From Candidatus Latescibacterota bacterium (GTDB taxonomy: Bacteria > JAAXHH01 > JACQVL01), in assembly GCA_016209865.1 (NCBI GenBank), contig JACQVL010000129.1, positions 1 through 22,116 of the forward strand: a DNA stretch of 22,116 bases, read 5' to 3'. How positions within the stretch are numbered: the first letter of the stretch is position 1; every line of letters begins with the position of its first letter. Below the pieces are notes generated by a model, which saw only the letters and a list, made by a program, of their open reading frames with translations, had not been told where the DNA came from and did not search any database. The position numbers and the translations under genes were made by a program. This document shows, one piece after another, positions 1 to 7,603 of this stretch.

Positions 1-32
1 ACCGACCACCGATCACTGACCACCGACCACCG
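1..32. repeat. GACCACCG word repeat downstream of the MATE gene
   Basis: ACCGACCACCGATC... tandem words occupying the window edge. The reverse complement carries the same GGTGGTCGG/CAGTGATC words as 16769-16800. Confidence 0.75.
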
Positions 33-36
33 TTCT

Positions 37-1416
37 TCAAATCACCATCCGCTTCCAGGCGCCCCGGCGGAACCGGTAGAAACAGGCCAGGCCGAGCACG
101 CAGATGTAGGCGGTCGCGCCGAGCCACGCCCCTAAGAAGCCCAGGCCGAGGGGCAGGGCCAGGAAGTAGGCGAGGGGGAGGAAGAACACCCAGGCTCCGA
201 TGAGGGCGGCGACCATCGTCCACCGGGTGTCGCCCGCCCCGCGCAGCGCGCCGGAGAACACCAACCCGCACGCATCGAACACCTGGAAGAACGCGGCCGC
301 GATGAGCGCCTCGCGTCCGAACCGGATGACGTCAGGGTCCTGGTTGAAGAACGCGATGACCGTCCCGGGAAACAGCACGAACCCGACCCCGACGACGCCC
401 ATGTACACGATGGCGAGCTTCACGGCGGAGTAGGCGCTCCGTTCGGCGGCGGCCAGGTTCTTCGCGCCGATGTACTGGCCGACGAGGACGGTCGCCGCCG
501 CCGCGATCCCGATTCCGACGGTATAGGAGACCGACATCAACTGAATGCCGATCTGGTTGGCGGCAAGCTGGGCGTCGCCGAGCCGGCCGATGAGGGCGCT
601 GAAGATGACGAAGCTCCCGATGTCTAAGAAGCGCTGGACGCCGATCGGCACGCCGACGCGGAGCACCCGGCGGAGGTCAGGCCAGACCGGGCGCGCGGCC
701 TGACGGGAGCCGAATTCCGCGTACCGGGGGTGGAAGAAAATCGCCACGTAGACGAGACCGCTCGCCAGTCCGGCGATGGCCGACCCCAGCGCGGAGCCAC
801 GCACGCCCAGACGCGGGAAGCCGAGATGGCCGTAGATCAGGACGTAATTGAGGCCGAGGTTGAGGAGGTTCGTCCCGATCCCGATCTTCATCGGGGTTTT
901 CGTATCCCCGATCCCGCGCAGGAAACTGGCGATCGTCATCGCCACCATCAGGCCGGGGCCGTCGAACAACCGAATCTGGAAGAACGACACCCCCAGTCGC
1001 TGGACTTCTGGGGAGGGCCGGGCCAGGTCGAACAGGACAGGCCCGAGCAGGATGCCAGACAGGATGAAGAGGCCGGAGACGACCGCCACAGAGAGTCCCT
1101 GCCAGGTCATCCGCCCGCACTCCCGGTACGCTTTCGCGCCGTAGCTTTGGGCGACAAAGGTGTTGATGCCCATCGCCAGGCCGAGGAACGGGAGGTAGAA
1201 CAGCCAGGTCATCATCGAGGCCAGCCCGACGGCGGCCACCTCGACGGTGCCCAGGCGCGCGACCATGAAGGTGTCCGTCGCGTTCATCAGTGTCTCGGAG
1301 ATCGTGGCCAGGACGATCGGATAGGCCAGATTCCAGACTTCCCGGTGCCCGCCCTGATGCGTCGCGTGTGGCGTCGTCAGCGGCTCGTGGGGTGGAACGG
1401 TGACCGTCTGTTCCAT
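37..1416 (-). CDS. MATE family multidrug/drug:cation antiporter
   Basis: A 459-residue polytopic inner-membrane protein of the length usual for MATE exporters, which expel cationic drugs or metabolites in exchange for Na+ or H+. The sequence is a series of hydrophobic helices (about 12 expected) with little else. The two pseudo-symmetric halves each carry the typical MATE signature of the form LRGxGDTxxxM: residues 166-176 (LRGIGDTKTPM) and 391-401 (LRGAGDTRWTM). The start ATG is followed by a hydrophilic tail of about 25 residues before helix 1. No clear ribosome binding site precedes it; a possible -10 (TACTAT, minus strand) lies at 1450-1455 with only a weak -35. It begins 79 nt after the kinase-TPR gene on the same strand, so it may be the last gene of that operon or have its own weak promoter. 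The family is secure; the substrate cannot be told from sequence. Confidence 0.93.
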   Translation of the reverse strand: MEQTVTVPPHEPLTTPHATHQGGHREVWNLAYPIVLATISETLMNATDTFMVARLGTVEVAAVGLASMMTWLFYLPFLGLAMGINTFVAQSYGAKAYRECGRMTWQGLSVAVVSGLFILSGILLGPVLFDLARPSPEVQRLGVSFFQIRLFDGPGLMVAMTIASFLRGIGDTKTPMKIGIGTNLLNLGLNYVLIYGHLGFPRLGVRGSALGSAIAGLASGLVYVAIFFHPRYAEFGSRQAARPVWPDLRRVLRVGVPIGVQRFLDIGSFVIFSALIGRLGDAQLAANQIGIQLMSVSYTVGIGIAAAATVLVGQYIGAKNLAAAERSAYSAVKLAIVYMGVVGVGFVLFPGTVIAFFNQDPDVIRFGREALIAAAFFQVFDACGLVFSGALRGAGDTRWTMVAALIGAWVFFLPLAYFLALPLGLGFLGAWLGATAYICVLGLACFYRFRRGAWKRMVI

Positions 1417-1495
1417 CGCGGTAGGATGGTCAAGGTAGAGTGTGTGAGGATAGTAAAACGCTGATCGGCGTGACGAATGGCTTGTGGTTGAGGTG

Positions 1496-3700
1496 TTACG
1501 GCTCTTTTTGGTCCAACTTCAGCGCTTTGTCCAGGTCCGCCCGGGCGCCGACCAGGTCGCCCTGTTCCCGCCGCAGGTTGCCCCGGTTGCGGTAGTAGCT
1601 CGCTTCGTTCGGGTTGAGGTCGATCGCCTTGTCGTAATCCGCCCGTGCCCCGGCCAGGTCGCCCTGCTCCTTGCGGAGCACCCCGCGACTGTTGTACGCC
1701 GCGCTATCCTTCGGGTTGAGCGCGATCGCCTGATCATAATCCGCCCGGGCGCCGGCCAGGTCGCCCTGCTGCCGCCGCAGGTTGCCCCGGTTGCGGTAAT
1801 AGGCCGGCTCGTTCGGGTTGAGCGCGATCGCCCGGTCGTAGTCCGCCCGGGCGCCGGCCAGGTCGCCCTGCTGCCGCCGCAGCACCCCCCGGCTGTTGTA
1901 CGCCGTGCTGTATTTCGGGTCGAGGGCGATCGCTTTGTCGAAGTCTGTCCGGGCGCCCATCAGGTCGCCCTGCTGCCGCCGCAGGTTGCCCCGGTTGCGG
2001 TAATACGTCGGCTCGTTCGGGTTCAACGCGATCGCCCGGTCGTAGTCGGCGAGCGCGTCGCCCAGATTCCCCAGTTGCTCGCGCACCAACCCGCGGCCGT
2101 TGTAGGAATCGCTCCCCTTCGGGTCGAGGGCGATCGCTTTGTCGAGGTCGGCCCGCGCCCCGGGCAGGTCGCCCTGCTGTTGTCGCACCACCCCCCGGCT
2201 CGTATACGCCGCGCTGTATTTCGGGTCGAGGGCGATGGCCTGGTCGAGGCTGGCCCGCGCCCCGGGCAGGTCACCCTGCTGCTCCCGCTGCCGGCTCCGT
2301 TCATAATGCGTCGTGGCGAAGGTATTCGTGCTCTGGACCAGCGGCCCGGTCGAGGAAACCCCGGCCTGTCCCCGCCCGCGGACACGCTCGGTCCGCGGCG
2401 GGAGTCCTGAGAGTTCGGCATCCGTCGGCTCCCGTGCTCCGCCCGCGGCCGGCCGGGCCGTTCCCTGGGGGGATGCGGGTTCCGTTCCGACCTGGTTACG
2501 CGCGTCAGTCCGACGCGACGGGGTTGCTGCCGTCTGTTTTGCTGTCCCACCTTGAGGCTGGAGCGACGTGCTTCCGGCCTGTCCCGCGGAGTGACGCGTC
2601 TGATCGGCGGACAGGAAGAACCAGGCGAGCGTGGAGGCCGCCGCGACGAGCACCGCCACGGCCGCGATCATCGCCCGTCTCTTCGTCATCAGGCGGGACT
2701 TTTTCTCGGCGGCGAAGGCGGGAGACCGCGGGGCCGGAGCCGGCTTGACCGGTTTCCTCGGTTTGGCTGTCTCCGCAGCCTTGCTGGGGGCGGCCGCCGC
2801 TCTGGGAGCGGACCAGCCGCCTGAGGCCAGGCCTTCCAGCGTACAATCATCCACCTCGCGGTCGCACCAAACGATCAGCGCCTCCGCCAGCCGGGGGATG
2901 ATGGGGTCTTTGAGCTTCCTCACGTCGTGCAGGGCTTCAGAGTCATTCGGGTTGACGAAGTCAGCGTGGATGAGGATCAGGTTATCATCGTTGCAGTAGC
3001 GGTCGAGCAACTCCGGGTCGACCGCCACGGCCAGGAGGGACAGATACCCGACGAGGCCGGGGAACTGGTCTAAGTAGGGGCCGAAGGTATCGGGCGCGCG
3101 CTTCGGGTGGTTCCAGTTCGGATGGCCGAGCTCGGGCGCCATTTCGTCGTGCATCACCGGGACGAACATCCCGTCGTAGTCGACGAGTTTGAGCTCCCCT
3201 GACGGGGCGACGAGGACGTTGCCCTGTTGCAGGTCGGCATGGGCCATCTGCAGGCCATACAGCGCGCCGATCATGCCCCGCCATGCCCTGGCGAGGTCTC
3301 GCAGCACATCCGGTTCCTTCTGATGCTCCCAGACCCAGCGGGTGAGCGTCCGTCCTTCAACCCACGCCATCTTGACGATCGGGTACCACCCCCCCTGGAC
3401 GAGGATGCCCTGCGGGAGGTACTGGAAGCTGACGATGTACGGGAGGCCGACGGCGCCGAGGTGCTCGGAGATGAGGAGGTAGCGTCGCTGCTGGTCCGTC
3501 ACTTCGCGGTTAAACGTCCGGACCGCCCAGCGCCGGTTGCCGTTCCGGATTTCGTACGCGCAGGCAAAATTGCCGGAGGCCAACTTCGGCTGGCCGAACT
3601 TGTCGCAGACGACCTGACCGGTCTTCAAATCCGGGTCGGTGAAGCACACCTGCGGGTTCTGGATCGCCCAGCGGAAGTCATCAAGCTGAGGCCACGGCAT
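1496..3700 (-). CDS. Atypical Ser/Thr protein kinase fused via a TM helix to eight TPR repeats
   Basis: This 734-residue protein has three parts. Residues 1-290 form a divergent protein-kinase-like domain: catalytic-loop HADLQQGN (H154, D156, N161) and a DYD in place of DFG (D174). The usual beta-3 lysine position reads AVRTF, with R61 where Lys is expected. Residues 297-460 are an Ala/Pro/Lys-rich and Ser/Thr/Gln-rich linker containing one transmembrane helix (about 344-364). It is preceded by KKSRLMTKRR, which predicts a cytosolic kinase and an extracytoplasmic C-terminus. Residues 461-732 are exactly eight 34-residue TPR units. The gene overlaps the end of the phosphatase gene by 20 nt, so the two are surely co-transcribed and probably act as an opposed kinase/phosphatase pair with the vWA protein. 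The repeats could bind an extracytoplasmic partner. Kinase activity is uncertain because of the missing lysine. Confidence 0.88.
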   Translation of the reverse strand: MPWPQLDDFRWAIQNPQVCFTDPDLKTGQVVCDKFGQPKLASGNFACAYEIRNGNRRWAVRTFNREVTDQQRRYLLISEHLGAVGLPYIVSFQYLPQGILVQGGWYPIVKMAWVEGRTLTRWVWEHQKEPDVLRDLARAWRGMIGALYGLQMAHADLQQGNVLVAPSGELKLVDYDGMFVPVMHDEMAPELGHPNWNHPKRAPDTFGPYLDQFPGLVGYLSLLAVAVDPELLDRYCNDDNLILIHADFVNPNDSEALHDVRKLKDPIIPRLAEALIVWCDREVDDCTLEGLASGGWSAPRAAAAPSKAAETAKPRKPVKPAPAPRSPAFAAEKKSRLMTKRRAMIAAVAVLVAAASTLAWFFLSADQTRHSAGQAGSTSLQPQGGTAKQTAATPSRRTDARNQVGTEPASPQGTARPAAGGAREPTDAELSGLPPRTERVRGRGQAGVSSTGPLVQSTNTFATTHYERSRQREQQGDLPGARASLDQAIALDPKYSAAYTSRGVVRQQQGDLPGARADLDKAIALDPKGSDSYNGRGLVREQLGNLGDALADYDRAIALNPNEPTYYRNRGNLRRQQGDLMGARTDFDKAIALDPKYSTAYNSRGVLRRQQGDLAGARADYDRAIALNPNEPAYYRNRGNLRRQQGDLAGARADYDQAIALNPKDSAAYNSRGVLRKEQGDLAGARADYDKAIDLNPNEASYYRNRGNLRREQGDLVGARADLDKALKLDQKEP
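1499..2320 (-). repeat. Eight tandem TPR-encoding units with a 204-bp higher-order period
   Basis: The 3' third of the kinase gene is eight 102-bp units. From unit 4 on, two flavours alternate: one with YYRNRGNLRR (units 4, 6, 8) and one with YNSRGVLR (units 5, 7). A 204-bp dimer has therefore been duplicated. Near-identical stretches around the codons for GNLRR recur at about 1571, 1775 and 1979, exactly 204 bp apart. Such repeats are prone to copy-number change and to assembly collapse. Confidence 0.9.
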
Positions 3701-4514
3701 GGCTGTCTCTCTCCTGACCCGACGAGCCTGGCAGACCGTCCGTCAGCGCCCCGATGGCCACGGTCGAGTCGTCATTCCGCATCCCTTCCTCGCGCGCGCG
3801 CGCCACCCAGGCCGTGAACTCGTCGGCCGTGCGTACGGCGAGGAGGGCGTTCCACACCTGCGGGCCGTCCTGGTTCGCATGCAACAGGTACGCCGCCATC
3901 GCGTCGGTGCAGATGATGAGGCGTTCTTCCTTCGTCCATTTGCCCGCTTTTCGCCACACGGTTTTCAGGGCGCGTTCCACGGCGGGGCCGGGAATCGACG
4001 GCACCAGGGAGGGGGACGTCCCGAACTCCTCGGGCGTCTGGGCGGGGACGGACAGACGTACCGTGCCCGCTATGTTCACGACGAAGAGGTTGCAGTCCCC
4101 GACCCCGATGGCCGACCACCGGGCGCCGGCGACCTTGACGCTCAAGAACGTGGCGAACGCTCCCTGCCGCGCCTTTTCCGCGAAGAGCCAGCCGCGTGAT
4201 TCGAGCCGGTCCCAGGGAACCCGGTCATGCCAGTGTTTCTGCACGACCCGCAGGGCGAGGTCGAACCGTTTCATCGGGGAAAACCAGTGCATCAACCGGT
4301 CGACCAGCCGCTCCGTGGTATGGGTCGACGGCGCGAACGATCGCGCTAAGAGCTGGGCCCATTCGCGTGAATAGGATGCCTCGGTCGCCCCGTCAGCCAC
4401 GGCGAACCAGCCCCGGGCCGCATCGTACGCGACCGCGTCTTCGTTCTCGTCGTCGTCATGGCCGTACTTGGGGACTGAGAAGGCTCGGATGGCGTACAAG
4501 GGAGTGGCCGTCAC
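3681..4514 (-). CDS. PP2C-type protein serine/threonine phosphatase
   Basis: A 277-residue, probably cytosolic PP2C (PPM) family phosphatase. Visible metal-binding motifs are NED (24-26), VADGAT (D41, G42), GVGDC (D140), TDA (D204) and NDDST (D248, D249). They occur in the order and approximate spacing of bacterial PP2C enzymes and should hold the two Mn2+/Mg2+ ions. The last 20 nt overlap the kinase start, and the vWA stop lies 4 nt upstream of its start, so vWA, phosphatase and kinase are translationally linked. It is expected to reverse phosphorylation by the neighbouring kinase. The first residues (TATPLYAIRAFSVPKYG) resemble the short beta strand before the first metal motif in compact PP2Cs of vWA/kinase modules. 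Family assignment is firm; the substrate is inferred. Confidence 0.88.
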   Translation of the reverse strand: MTATPLYAIRAFSVPKYGHDDDENEDAVAYDAARGWFAVADGATEASYSREWAQLLARSFAPSTHTTERLVDRLMHWFSPMKRFDLALRVVQKHWHDRVPWDRLESRGWLFAEKARQGAFATFLSVKVAGARWSAIGVGDCNLFVVNIAGTVRLSVPAQTPEEFGTSPSLVPSIPGPAVERALKTVWRKAGKWTKEERLIICTDAMAAYLLHANQDGPQVWNALLAVRTADEFTAWVARAREEGMRNDDSTVAIGALTDGLPGSSGQERDSHAVASA

Positions 4515-4518
4515 AGGA

Positions 4519-5409
4519 TCACCGCCCGGATCGGAGGTCGGTCATCGTCGTCACCCGCGTCCCGATGTCCAGGAAGCGGATCAGATCGGTCAACCCCCCG
4601 TTGAACACAAAGCCGTGTGAGCCTTGCCCGACCGGCAGTCCGCCCATCGAGGCCTCGACGACGAGTTTGTTCGGCAGGGTGGAGGACATCTCGAACAATT
4701 GTTTCGCGTAACTCTGGAGGCCATCGCTGGTGGGGGGGTAGAGGATCGGGGGCGCGTCCGAATTGCCGGAGACGTGAATGTTGAAGACGAGGGCCTGGCT
4801 GCCGTTGTTGTTGGTGAGTTCCATCATCTGCCAGGCAACCTTGCGCGGGTCCCCGTCGGACGACGCGCCGTCCGTGATGTTGATGATCGTCGGCGGGTAC
4901 GAGTCCCGGTGCCTGGCTATCCACCGATCGATGACCCCTCTCACCTTCTCTAAAGCCTCGCACATCGGAGTATTCCCGTCCGCTTTGACGTCGACCCAGA
5001 CGGGAAATTTGATCGTCTCAGAGATGAGTCCACCCGACCCGTCGGGCACCTGGCGGATCCGGTCTTCGATGCGTGAGATCTCGTACAGCTCAGAGACGGG
5101 GATGAGTTCTCGCCCTTCCGTCGCTCCTGCCAGCTCCACCCCGACCGTCGCCCCATACCCCCAGACGCCGACCTCAAAATAGTCGCGGACCCCTTCGTCT
5201 TTGGTACACCGCATGACGATATTCGCAAGACAGCGGTTCAACGCATCAGACGCGCCCTGCGCTTTCGTGGGATTCGGCTCACGGACGAGATCACGCCCGC
5301 GCCGCTCGCCGAACCCTTCGGCCATCGATCCCGACTGGTCGATGAGAAAGGCGATACAGGACGGTTTATTGCGTGAGATCTCCTCAAAATACGGGCGTAT
5401 GACTGGCAT
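4519..5409 (-). CDS. von Willebrand factor A domain protein (TerY-like)
   Basis: A 296-residue protein made almost wholly of one vWA domain with an intact MIDAS metal site: DQSGS (D24, S26, S28), T147 in GNTPMCEAL, and D180 in NITDGASSDGD. There is no signal peptide or transmembrane helix, so a cytosolic scaffold is likely. TerY-type proteins of this size pair with a PP2C phosphatase and a kinase, which are exactly the next two genes. The minus-strand start is preceded by an AAGGGGG ribosome binding site about 5 nt away. The gene lies 54 nt downstream of the SDR gene and 4 nt upstream of the phosphatase. The binding partner is not visible. The TerY comparison is by domain and context, not by close sequence identity. 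Confidence 0.86.
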   Translation of the reverse strand: MPVIRPYFEEISRNKPSCIAFLIDQSGSMAEGFGERRGRDLVREPNPTKAQGASDALNRCLANIVMRCTKDEGVRDYFEVGVWGYGATVGVELAGATEGRELIPVSELYEISRIEDRIRQVPDGSGGLISETIKFPVWVDVKADGNTPMCEALEKVRGVIDRWIARHRDSYPPTIINITDGASSDGDPRKVAWQMMELTNNNGSQALVFNIHVSGNSDAPPILYPPTSDGLQSYAKQLFEMSSTLPNKLVVEASMGGLPVGQGSHGFVFNGGLTDLIRFLDIGTRVTTMTDLRSGR

Positions 5410-5463
5410 ACAGTCCCCCTTCTCTGAGCGGACGTGACACGAGACTCGCGACGGGGCCGGGCG

Positions 5464-6213
5464 TTACGGATTCCCGACGATCGTCAGCCCCCCATCCACG
5501 ACCAGGCTCGCCCCGGTGATGAACGCTGCCGCGTCGGACGCGAGGAAGACGACGGCGCGCGCGATGTCGTCAGGCATCCCCAGCCGCTGCAACGGGCAGC
5601 GTTGGATGAACGGCTGGCGGCCCGCCTCCGTCGTCCCGTCCCAGGCCGGAGTCAGGATGGCGCCGGGCAGGACGGCGTTCGCCCGGATGTCCGGGCCGTA
5701 GTCGAGCGCGACCGACCGGGTCAGGCCGAGGACCCCGGCTTTCGCCGCGTCGTACGCCGCGTACTGGCGAAACCCGACCAGGCTATGGACGGACGCGGTG
5801 TTCACGATCGCCCCCCCGCCCGACTGCCGCATCGCCGGGATGGCGTGCTTACACCCTAAGTAGATCGCTTTCAGACACACGTCGAGGGTCCGGTCCCAAT
5901 CCGCTTCGGCGAGGTCGCAGACCGGGCCGGGGACGTGGGTGAAGGCGTTGTTGTGCAGGATGTGCAGGCCGCCGTACGTCTCGACCGCACACCGAACCAT
6001 CTGGATCACCTCGTCCTGGCGACCGACATCCGTCCGGCAGGCGATCGCCTGCCCCCCGCTCGCCGTGATCTCAGCCACCGTCTGGTGTGCGCCGGCCTCG
6101 TTGAGATCGGCCACGACCACCCTGGCCCCTTCCCGGGCGATGAGCACAGCGGTCGCCCGTCCGATCCCCGACGCCGCCCCGGTGACGATGGCGATTTTTC
6201 CCGTCAGTTGCAC
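5464..6213 (-). CDS. SDR family NAD(P)-dependent oxidoreductase
   Basis: A 249-residue classical short-chain dehydrogenase/reductase. The Rossmann motif TGAASGIG is at 11-18. D36 at the end of beta 2 suggests NAD preference. The catalytic Ser is S141, with Y154 and K158 in YDAAK. The usual NNAG motif reads NNAF (88-91), a small departure. The C-terminus has the common FLASDAAAFITGASLVVDGG. The start is GTG at 6213, preceded by AAGGGG at good spacing. It is the first gene after the minus-strand promoter at 6312-6340 and lies 54 nt before the vWA gene, so it may share that transcript, although no functional link to the signalling genes is apparent. The substrate (an alcohol, sugar or keto acid) cannot be told. 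Confidence 0.9.
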   Translation of the reverse strand: MQLTGKIAIVTGAASGIGRATAVLIAREGARVVVADLNEAGAHQTVAEITASGGQAIACRTDVGRQDEVIQMVRCAVETYGGLHILHNNAFTHVPGPVCDLAEADWDRTLDVCLKAIYLGCKHAIPAMRQSGGGAIVNTASVHSLVGFRQYAAYDAAKAGVLGLTRSVALDYGPDIRANAVLPGAILTPAWDGTTEAGRQPFIQRCPLQRLGMPDDIARAVVFLASDAAAFITGASLVVDGGLTIVGNP

Positions 6214-6311
6214 AAGAATCCCCTTGTCCGCAGTGTGCGTCTGTTTCGTCGGCCTGTGACAGAAGTCGTAACTCGAGAGGACGGGTCGAACCGGTGGTCA
6301 ATCTCGTGTGT

Positions 6312-6340
6312 AATCTACATGGTAGCGCCATGAGTGTCAA
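6312..6340 (-). promoter_or_regulatory. Sigma-70-type promoter for the SDR-vWA-PP2C-kinase genes
   Basis: On the minus strand a perfect -35 TTGACA (6335-6340) is followed by a 17-nt spacer and a -10 TAGATT (6312-6317, 4 of 6 matches). It points towards the GTG start at 6213, leaving a leader of about 90 nt. No operator was recognised. Confidence 0.6.
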
Positions 6341-6451
6341 TAGAAAAGCTACTGCCACTACGATGGCAGGTCTTCAGACGATCGTCAGTGACCGGGGTCA
6401 CGGGAGAAGGACTGCACTGTTTCGATTCCTGTGTGCGCCTCCAGAAACGTT

Positions 6452-6480
6452 TTGACATTTCCGTGAGATCGATATATTTT
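6452..6480 (+). promoter_or_regulatory. Candidate sigma-70 promoter for the secreted protein and kduD-like gene
   Basis: A perfect -35 TTGACA at 6452-6457, a 17-nt spacer, and an imperfect -10 TATTTT at 6475-6480 (TATATT at 6473 would leave 15 nt). It points to the ATG at 6623. The palindromic repeat lies between promoter and gene, in the leader RNA. Confidence 0.45.
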
Positions 6481-6511
6481 TTTGGTTCATCCGACATTTT
6501 TACGGATCACG

Positions 6512-6566
6512 CTGTAGGGGCGACCCGGCGGGTCGCCCAGGGCGAGGCACCGCCTCGCCCCTACAG
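6512..6566. repeat. Compound palindromic repeat, GTAGGGGCGA ... TCGCCCCTAC type
   Basis: Outer arms CTGTAGGGGCGA and TCGCCCCTACAG are perfect inverted repeats. Nested inside are two hairpins: GGCGACCC/GGGTCGCC and GGGCGAGGC/GCCTCGCCC. A related copy with the same outer arms but a different inside lies at 11035-11086. Elements with these arms are, as I recall, common between genes of several uncultured phyla. No transposase is present. Confidence 0.8.
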
Positions 6567-6622
6567 TCTTGCCCAACATAATTACAGCAATTCTTATGCC
6601 AAGTCAAGGACTTTCTGAACCG

Positions 6623-7603
6623 ATGAGACTGGAGTCCCGGACGGATGAGCGGCGCCGGGGGTGTCGTCACGGGTGGGGGGGATTGGTGTTGCTCGTCTTC
6701 CTCCTGTCCAGGACGGTCTCCGCCGCCGACATCCCGAAGAACCTGGCCGCCCTGCTCAAGCGGGAATACCGCCTGACCCGGACGCCCAGGCCGGGCGAGA
6801 CCGCCTACTATCGGATCAGACGAACGGACATGACGATGGATTCCGGCGGAGCCATCACGAGCCGGATGGAGAGTACGGGACTGTTCAGCCGGACGGTCCT
6901 CTACATCGGCCCTGCGGGAACCTGGATCGACCGGTATACCTGGAAGTCTTTTACGACAGGACGGTCCGAAGGGCCGGCCGACTCGGTGCGCCAGTCGGAA
7001 GTCACTGCCATCCGCGGGTTCTCCTACGAACTGTCGCCCGCAGAGATCGGGAGTCTGCCGGCTCTCCGGGTCGGGGGCCTGGCCAAGACCGCCGACACCT
7101 TCGCCTTCTTCGTGGCCGCGTGGGATGCGGCGACCTTCGACCTGCCTGTCACGCCGCGGCCATCGTTTCCGTTTGAGTCAGTCAGGCGCATCGGAGACCG
7201 GGTGACGGAGGTGAAAGACAACGTCCCGGCAGATTTCGATTTCACCCCGATCGTCTCGAACTTTTCGTATACCCGACGCCGTCTCTCCTCGACGTTTGCC
7301 AGTCTCTCCGTCGTCGGGGATACCCCCTGCGCGGTCGTCCACTTCGGCGCCACGGACAGTCCACTCACGTTCGACTTCCTCACCGAAACGATGGCCATCC
7401 GCTTCAACGGGACCGAGTCGATGACGGGCACGGCGTACGTCTCCCTGGCCGACGGGACGGTCGTCCGAGGGGAGATGACCACTGTGGTGGTCGCGTCGCA
7501 GACCGCGACCCTCTCCGGACGAACACAACGGGTGCAGAGCCCGACTGTCGTCCGTCAGCACGTCCTGTTGGAACGGGTGACGAAGGTGGAGTTTGAGCGA
7601 TGA
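6623..7603 (+). CDS. Secreted protein of unknown function
   Basis: 326 residues from the ATG at 6623, chosen because a signal peptide follows directly: an Arg-rich n-region, a hydrophobic core (about 18-29) and a VSA|AD cleavage site near residues 34/35. A longer open frame from 6569 would put about 18 extra residues ahead of it. The mature part is about 290 residues, rich in Thr, Val, Ser and Arg, with alternating hydrophobic residues that suggest beta structure, and no Cys cluster or catalytic motif. An early YYRIRRTDMTMDSGG segment and a later YVSLADGTVVRGEMTT segment resemble DUF-type lipoprotein-carrier or beta-barrel lipid-binding folds, but I do not recognise the family. It overlaps the next gene by ATGA, so the two are co-translated. 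Confidence 0.75.
   Translation: MRLESRTDERRRGCRHGWGGLVLLVFLLSRTVSAADIPKNLAALLKREYRLTRTPRPGETAYYRIRRTDMTMDSGGAITSRMESTGLFSRTVLYIGPAGTWIDRYTWKSFTTGRSEGPADSVRQSEVTAIRGFSYELSPAEIGSLPALRVGGLAKTADTFAFFVAAWDAATFDLPVTPRPSFPFESVRRIGDRVTEVKDNVPADFDFTPIVSNFSYTRRRLSSTFASLSVVGDTPCAVVHFGATDSPLTFDFLTETMAIRFNGTESMTGTAYVSLADGTVVRGEMTTVVVASQTATLSGRTQRVQSPTVVRQHVLLERVTKVEFER

Larger units (their letters stand above)
6214..6622. other. Divergent intergenic spacer with two promoters and a repeat
   Basis: About 409 nt without a convincing gene. It separates the minus-strand signalling genes from the plus-strand catabolic genes. Contents: a minus-strand promoter (6312-6340), a plus-strand promoter (6452-6480) in an AT-richer stretch, and a compound palindromic repeat (6512-6566). 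Short open frames here lack codon character and homology. Confidence 0.7.

Noticed and set aside
730-1464. A long open frame antisense to the MATE gene
   Set aside because: Charged, low-complexity translation typical of GC-rich antisense frames, with no start signal or homology.
1484-2410. A 308-residue plus-strand protein with proline/valine-rich repeats
   Set aside because: It is the antisense of the TPR units of the kinase gene; the repeats mirror the 34-residue units.
6512-6566. An insertion-sequence remnant or rho-independent terminator
   Set aside because: No transposase or target duplication was seen, and no U-run follows; it is better described as an interspersed palindromic repeat.
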